Shown here in pieces: positions 60,901 through 64,000 of a DNA stretch of 64,000 bases (the first letter of the stretch is position 1; each line of letters opens with the position of its first letter). Location of the stretch: positions 124,001 through 188,000 of the forward strand of contig JACKEQ010000003.1 of NCBI GenBank assembly GCA_020632885.1, given 5' to 3'. This DNA comes from Alphaproteobacteria bacterium. GTDB lineage: Bacteria; Myxococcota_A; UBA796; GCA-2862545. A program made the position numbers and the translations under genes. The notes below the pieces were generated by a model. The model saw only the letters and a program-made list of their open reading frames with translations, did not search any database and was not told the DNA's origin.

Positions 60901-61224
60901 GCGGAGGCCTGCCCCTCGCAGGCCCTGACCTTCGGCAACCTCGAGGACCCGTCGTCCACCGTGACCCGCACCCGCAAGTCCGGCCGGAACTACTTCCCCC
61001 TCGAGGATCTCAACGTCTTCTCCGCCGTCAACTACCTGGCGAAGGCGTCCTTCCACGTCGCGAAGGCCGAGGCCCACCACGGTGGCGGTCACGGCGGCGG
61101 CGATGCGCACGGGGCCACCGAGGGTGGTCACGGCGCCGAGAAGGCCCACGACGGCGGCCATGGCGGCGGCCACGACGAGCACGGCAAGGCCGACGAGCAC
61201 GGCAGCGCCGGCGACCATCACTGA
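57976..61224 (+). CDS. actB: Alternative complex III subunit ActB (Mo-fold + Fe-S) with His-rich tail
   Basis: 1082 residues. A Tat-type signal (MNRRNFLQALGLG) starts the protein. The first part (about 40-770) is the B1 molybdopterin-oxidoreductase-like domain, which in ACIII has no Mo cofactor. The second part (B2, about 790-1010) holds four ferredoxin-like cysteine clusters: CNGCGACSIACYAENNL, CQHCGHAPCESVCPVW, CVGTRYCSNACPF and CSFCVQRI, with CAEACPSQAL completing them. The last about 45 residues are extremely rich in His, Gly and Asp (HHGGGHGGGDAHGA), which is not usual for ActB and may bind metal. Forty-seven bases follow actA. Confidence 0.94.
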   Translation: MNRRNFLQALGLGTGASALSACGLDYNRYYTPIEQILPYVVKPENVTPGVPTFFATSITTGPHAHPVLARHRDGRVVHVGSNKHAPLVRACVPKAALLELQRHYSPDRYKGPMEGTAALGWNDGAVPKLTAAVQAAKSAGKQVVWLGQYRSGSMVELLKSVVDKVVMWEPNGYEAEATAAQMVFGTRFLPRYDLAGASYVLSFGANVLGGWGGTRLQSDFAIARNPNGDHVIARYAHVSPYRDQSAANADDWFAVTPGSEVLVARAVAKLVAQKTGFSGPAVAALGNIDTATAASAAGIDAAAIEAIAAQFASGNAVALPGGAIGAGRAATELAAATYLLNIVGGAMPTLFSGGGYRAPIANTKDIMDLVAAMNAGNVGVLLVDEANPVHALPYSGFAEAMGKVGTTVAFSSHPDETAELCKLKMPAADTFEDWGDEEPLLGFTLLRQPAMSPLNLIHRPLGEQEQVATKWDVVSAGEVLVRVGQALGTVTAKTWRDYLRERWGRMVFDADVLAPPRDRARREAEASGAPWPPVGPDGAPVVEPPPHQDARFGAWFNKQLANGFHKNDLAERPQVLNVTGNVQWAADVAPAGSGDMTAILVPHAHVGDGRYANTPWAQELPDPMSGIVWDTWAEIHPDTAAKLGVVDRDEVEIKSANGSVKTSVEITKSVRPDTVAIQLGQGHALASMRYANGIGVNAALLAKDVDAHGAMAWSGNKVTVTKTGGRTDVVHTFGGDSDEDRNFAVVVNAEQFAAKGDAPADHPGDLTGIHHLEIDKRLTDIGLTDFYPIPQHPTYRFGMTVDTDACNGCGACSIACYAENNLPVVGREKVRQGREMSWIRIDRFYKGDETHFVPMMCQHCGHAPCESVCPVWATYHSLDGLNAMVYNRCVGTRYCSNACPFSARKFNYHTYVWPEPFNMQLNPDVVTRTMGVMEKCSFCVQRIRSIKSAYKDAATETTNFNAVVPDAALARLPACAEACPSQALTFGNLEDPSSTVTRTRKSGRNYFPLEDLNVFSAVNYLAKASFHVAKAEAHHGGGHGGGDAHGATEGGHGAEKAHDGGHGGGHDEHGKADEHGSAGDHH

Positions 61225-61285
61225 TTCCTTCCTTCCCTTTCTTCCGAGCCCACCGGCCCGAACACCCCGACGAGGAGAGTGACGC

Positions 61286-62647
61286 GTGAAAGACGTGTAC
61301 TCGACCGGAGAACCCAACCGCCCCGAGAGCTACGGCGCAGCGAACCGCGACATCATCCGCGTGCTGCTGAAGCCGAGCGCGGCGTACTTCGCCATGCTCT
61401 TCGTGGCCGTCAGCATGATGCTCTTCGGAGTGTGGTGCGAGTACCAGCAGATCCGCTGGGGCATGGGCGTCGCCAACATCAAGCACCCGACGATGTGGGG
61501 TGTCTACATCGTCACCTTCGTGTTCTGGGTCGGCATCGGCCACGCCGGGACGCTCATCTCCGCCATCCTCTACCTGGTGCGGTCGCGCTGGCGTACGGGC
61601 GTCTACCGCGCGTCGGAGGCCATGACGGTCTTCGCCGTCATGACGGCGCTCCTGTTCCCGGTGCTCCACCTCGGCCGGATGTGGCAGAACTACTGGTTCT
61701 TCCCCTATCCGAACCAGCGTCAGCTCTGGATGAACTTCAAGTCGCCGCTCATGTGGGACGTGTTCGCCATCTCGACGTACTTCACGGTGTCGGCCATCTT
61801 CTTCTACGTCGGTCTGGTGCCGGACATCGCCATCTTCCGTGACCACAGCAAGGGTCTCGTGAAGAAGGTGTACGGGCTCCTCTCCCTCGGCTGGCGCGGC
61901 ACGCACCGCCAGTGGCACCACTACATGGCCGCCTACGGCTTCTTCGCCGCCCTCGCCGCGCCCCTCGTGCTCTCCGTCCACAGCGTCGTCTCCTGGGACT
62001 TCGCGATGGCGAACACGGCCGGCTGGCACAGCACCATCTTCCCGCCCTACTTCGTCGCCGGCGCCATCTTCTCCGGCTGCGCGATGGTCATCACGCTCCT
62101 GATGCCGCTCACCTACGCGTTCAACTGGCACGCGTACGTGAACATCTGGCACTTCGACGCGCTGGCCAAGATGTGCCTCCTCACGAGCGCCATCCTCACC
62201 TACGCGTACGGCATGGAGTACTTCATCGGCTGGTACAGCCAGAACCCCTACGAGCAGGCCATCTTCTTCTGGCGGGCCGACCCCTGGGCCGACTACGGCT
62301 GGGCCTTCTACATCATGGTGTTCTGCAACTGCGTCGCGCCGCTCCCCTGGTACTTCCAGAAGCTCCGCACCAACCCGTGGGCGCTGTTCATCATCAGCAT
62401 CTTCATCAACATCGGGATGTGGTTCGAGCGCTTCAACATCATCGTGAGCTCGCTCGCCCACAACTTCGACCCCGCGACCTGGGACTACTACTGGCCCAGC
62501 TGGATCGAGTGGGGCATCCTCATCGGCAGCACCGGCTGGTTCTTCACCTGGTTCCTCCTCTTCGTGAAGACCTTCCCCGCCATCGCCATCACCGAGATCA
62601 AGGAAATGATCCCGCCGCCCCTCAAGGGCTCTCTGGAGGCCAAGTGA
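61286..62647 (+). CDS. actC: Alternative complex III subunit ActC (NrfD/PsrC family)
   Basis: 453 residues from GTG 61286, with GAGGAG upstream. It is a quinol-binding integral membrane protein with about ten helices (e.g. AYFAMLFVAVSMMLFGVW, GVYIVTFVFWVGIGHAGTL, AFYIMVFCNCVAPL, WFFTWFLLFV). ActC and ActF form the two membrane halves of alternative complex III and hold the quinol site and possibly proton channels. GIGHAGTLISAILYL is a PsrC/NrfD-type block. Its stop overlaps the actD start (GTGA). Confidence 0.94.
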   Translation: MKDVYSTGEPNRPESYGAANRDIIRVLLKPSAAYFAMLFVAVSMMLFGVWCEYQQIRWGMGVANIKHPTMWGVYIVTFVFWVGIGHAGTLISAILYLVRSRWRTGVYRASEAMTVFAVMTALLFPVLHLGRMWQNYWFFPYPNQRQLWMNFKSPLMWDVFAISTYFTVSAIFFYVGLVPDIAIFRDHSKGLVKKVYGLLSLGWRGTHRQWHHYMAAYGFFAALAAPLVLSVHSVVSWDFAMANTAGWHSTIFPPYFVAGAIFSGCAMVITLLMPLTYAFNWHAYVNIWHFDALAKMCLLTSAILTYAYGMEYFIGWYSQNPYEQAIFFWRADPWADYGWAFYIMVFCNCVAPLPWYFQKLRTNPWALFIISIFINIGMWFERFNIIVSSLAHNFDPATWDYYWPSWIEWGILIGSTGWFFTWFLLFVKTFPAIAITEIKEMIPPPLKGSLEAK

Positions 62648-63198
62648 GCTCCGCCACGGGTATCCGCATCAAGGGCATCTACGAGCACCTCGACTGCCTG
62701 CTCACGGGCATCGACCGGCTCAAGAAGGCGAACATCACGGGCTGGACCGTGATGGCCCCCCTGCCCCGGCACGAGATCCTCGAGATCGTGTACGAGGGCC
62801 GGCCCTCCCCGGTGCGCTGGTGGACCCTCACCGGCGCGGTCACCGGGATGACCATCGGTCTGCTGCTCACGTCGCTCACGAACACGCAGTGGCCGATGAT
62901 CCTGCCGGGCGGCAAGCCCGTCGTGTCCCTGGTCCCCTACGCGGTCATCATGTTCGAGTGCACCATCCTCGGTGGCGCCCTCTTCACGACCCTCGGGGCC
63001 ATCGTGCACTGCGGCCTGCCGGGCTTCTTCCTCGACAAGGCCATCCAGGACCCCCGGGTGACCGACTCGAGCTTCGGCATCGTGTTCACGGACGCCCCCA
63101 CGGGCGACCAGGCGAAGATCGAGGCGATCCTGCGTGACTCCGGCGCTGTCGAGGTCACCTCCGGCGACGCCACCCTCTACGACGTCCCGAACAACTGA
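62644..63198 (+). CDS. actD: Alternative complex III subunit ActD
   Basis: 184 residues from GTG 62644, overlapping actC. A cytoplasmic N-terminal domain (GIRIKGIYEHLDCLLTGIDR) precedes two transmembrane helices (LTGAVTGMTIGLLLTSLT and YAVIMFECTILGGALFTTLGA), then a cytoplasmic C-terminal domain ending DATLYDVPNN. This is the DUF3341 layout of ActD, which anchors the complex to the cytoplasmic face. It has no redox site. ActE begins 11 bases later. Confidence 0.92.
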   Translation: MSSATGIRIKGIYEHLDCLLTGIDRLKKANITGWTVMAPLPRHEILEIVYEGRPSPVRWWTLTGAVTGMTIGLLLTSLTNTQWPMILPGGKPVVSLVPYAVIMFECTILGGALFTTLGAIVHCGLPGFFLDKAIQDPRVTDSSFGIVFTDAPTGDQAKIEAILRDSGAVEVTSGDATLYDVPNN

Positions 63199-63209
63199 AG
63201 GAACGCGAC

Positions 63210-63788
63210 ATGAACTCCGCAACCAGGACCACCGCACGCGTCGTCGGCGTCTTCGGGTTCCTCGCGCTCACCAGCACGGTGGCGTTCGGGCTCCCCTGGG
63301 ACGTCGACATGGCCGACGCGCAGACGGTCAAGGCCTACGAGTACCGGATGAGCCCGCTGCCCGAGGGCGTCGTGCCCCACGACAGCATGCTGAACCCCAC
63401 GCCGTTCGTCGAGAACTACGCGCTGGGCAGCGCCGAGGGCAAGGCGCTCATCAACCCGGTCCCCTCCGGCGCCGAGCACCTGGCGCTGGGCAAGAAGATG
63501 TACGACACGTACTGCACGCCCTGCCACGGGGACGGTCAGCAGCTCGGCAAGGTCAGCGAGGCCGGCTACCCGGGCATCGCGATCCTCGCGGGCGGCACGG
63601 GCCGCCTCCAGAAGCTCACGGATGGTGACCTCTACCTCACCGTGCGCAACGGCCGGGGCCTCATGCCCGCGTACTCCTGGGCGATGAACGACACCGAGAT
63701 GTGGTCGCTCGTCCGCCACCTCCGCACGCTGCCCAACGGCGCGTACGTCCCTCCCCCGCCGCCCGCTCCCGAGGAGGCTCCGCAATGA
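63210..63788 (+). CDS. actE: Alternative complex III subunit ActE (monoheme cytochrome c)
   Basis: 192 residues. A signal peptide (ARVVGVFGFLALTSTVAFG) precedes a class I cytochrome c domain with one heme site, YCTPCHGDG near residue 102, and a Met ligand in GLMPAYSWAM. The Pro-rich C-terminus (YVPPPPPAPEEAP) is an extension. ActE carries electrons from ActA to the terminal acceptor. Its stop overlaps the actF start (ATGA). Confidence 0.93.
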   Translation: MNSATRTTARVVGVFGFLALTSTVAFGLPWDVDMADAQTVKAYEYRMSPLPEGVVPHDSMLNPTPFVENYALGSAEGKALINPVPSGAEHLALGKKMYDTYCTPCHGDGQQLGKVSEAGYPGIAILAGGTGRLQKLTDGDLYLTVRNGRGLMPAYSWAMNDTEMWSLVRHLRTLPNGAYVPPPPPAPEEAPQ

Positions 63789-64000
63789 GCGCCACCCCCG
63801 ATGTGAACCCCGTCATCGACGCGATCGCGGACCGACAGGTCCCCGGGATCGTCAACGGCGTCGGCGGTCTCCTCGTCCTGATCGGCCTCGGCGGGTTCGG
63901 CTACGGGCTCGGTGTGGCTGGCGCCGCCCCCACCTGGGGTGCCGTGCTGGTCGGCCTCGTCTGGGCCCTCGGCGTCTGCCAGGGTGCCTTCATGCTCTCC
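63785..64000 (+). CDS. actF: Alternative complex III subunit ActF, 5' part only
   Basis: Only the first 72 residues are in the window; the gene runs past 64000. ATG 63785 overlaps the actE stop. After a short hydrophilic start (MSATPDVNPVIDAIADRQVP) come two hydrophobic segments, GIVNGVGGLLVLIGLGGFGY and WGAVLVGLVWALGVCQGAF. These match the N-terminal helices of ActF, the second polytopic membrane subunit. Identification rests on position after actE and on the hydrophobic pattern. Confidence 0.8.
   Translation, partial: MSATPDVNPVIDAIADRQVPGIVNGVGGLLVLIGLGGFGYGLGVAGAAPTWGAVLVGLVWALGVCQGAFMLS

Noticed and set aside
57967..61317. 1116-residue antisense open frame opposite actB
   Set aside because: It mirrors actB, has Val/Gly/Arg-biased sequence and no recognisable motif; it is a GC artefact.

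Overview
The window is about 64 kb of very GC-rich, gene-dense DNA from a Gram-negative bacterium, most likely a member of the Myxococcota or a related former 'Deltaproteobacteria' lineage (inference). The evidence is an alternative complex III operon, many small lipoproteins (one with an eight-cysteine cluster), a secreted protein with a long Asp-Thr/Asp-Ala repeat, and Hanks-type kinases with a C-terminal membrane anchor. No transposase, integrase, rRNA, CRISPR array or plasmid/phage replication gene was seen. One tRNA is present. Genes often overlap by 1-4 bases (ATGA, GTGA, TTGA), and GTG and TTG starts are common.

Region by region. 1-1983 is the truncated end of a multi-PAS GGDEF protein. 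2076-12183 is the most unusual part: a 1071-residue tubulin/FtsZ-like GTPase, a two-TM coiled-coil protein and a five-TM protein whose cytosolic part looks like a catalytically dead MrfA-type (DUF1998) helicase. The three are fused by start/stop overlaps, followed by a small-molecule-kinase-fold gene and a convergent PP2C phosphatase. 12221-17206 (minus) holds small membrane proteins, a lipoprotein, recO, mgtE, a RodZ-like protein and mtnP. 17259-24392 has rlmN, a hotdog thioesterase, recD2, rng, an RlmI-like methyltransferase and an acidic lipoprotein. 24556-26655 is a complete minCDE operon closed by a strong terminator, followed by yebC and three genes ending in a metallophosphoesterase.

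29817-29899 is tRNA-Leu(CAA). 29925-35201 has a winged-helix-like orphan, a PduO-type cobalamin adenosyltransferase, a Ser/Thr kinase coupled to a Lys-rich envelope protein, and an S41 peptidase lipoprotein. 35206-38819 encodes a two-gene biotin-dependent acyl-CoA carboxylase whose carboxyltransferase carries its own biotinyl domain. The matching biotin ligase (birA) lies at 43355 next to nadC. In between are an RDD membrane protein, an lgt-like gene, a second Ser/Thr kinase and a pseudo-receiver/HATPase protein. 44929-50356 is a run of envelope lipoproteins, a barrel-like protein, a HEAT-repeat protein and a gene broken by two compensating frameshifts. valS follows, then an orphan, the Asp-repeat surface protein, a lipoprotein, a crotonase, rsmD and the eight-cysteine lipoprotein.

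57239-64000 is the alternative complex III operon actABCDEF (actF runs off the end), a quinol-oxidising respiratory complex: pentaheme ActA, fused Fe-S/molybdopterin-fold ActB with a His-rich tail, NrfD-like ActC and ActF, anchor ActD and monoheme ActE.
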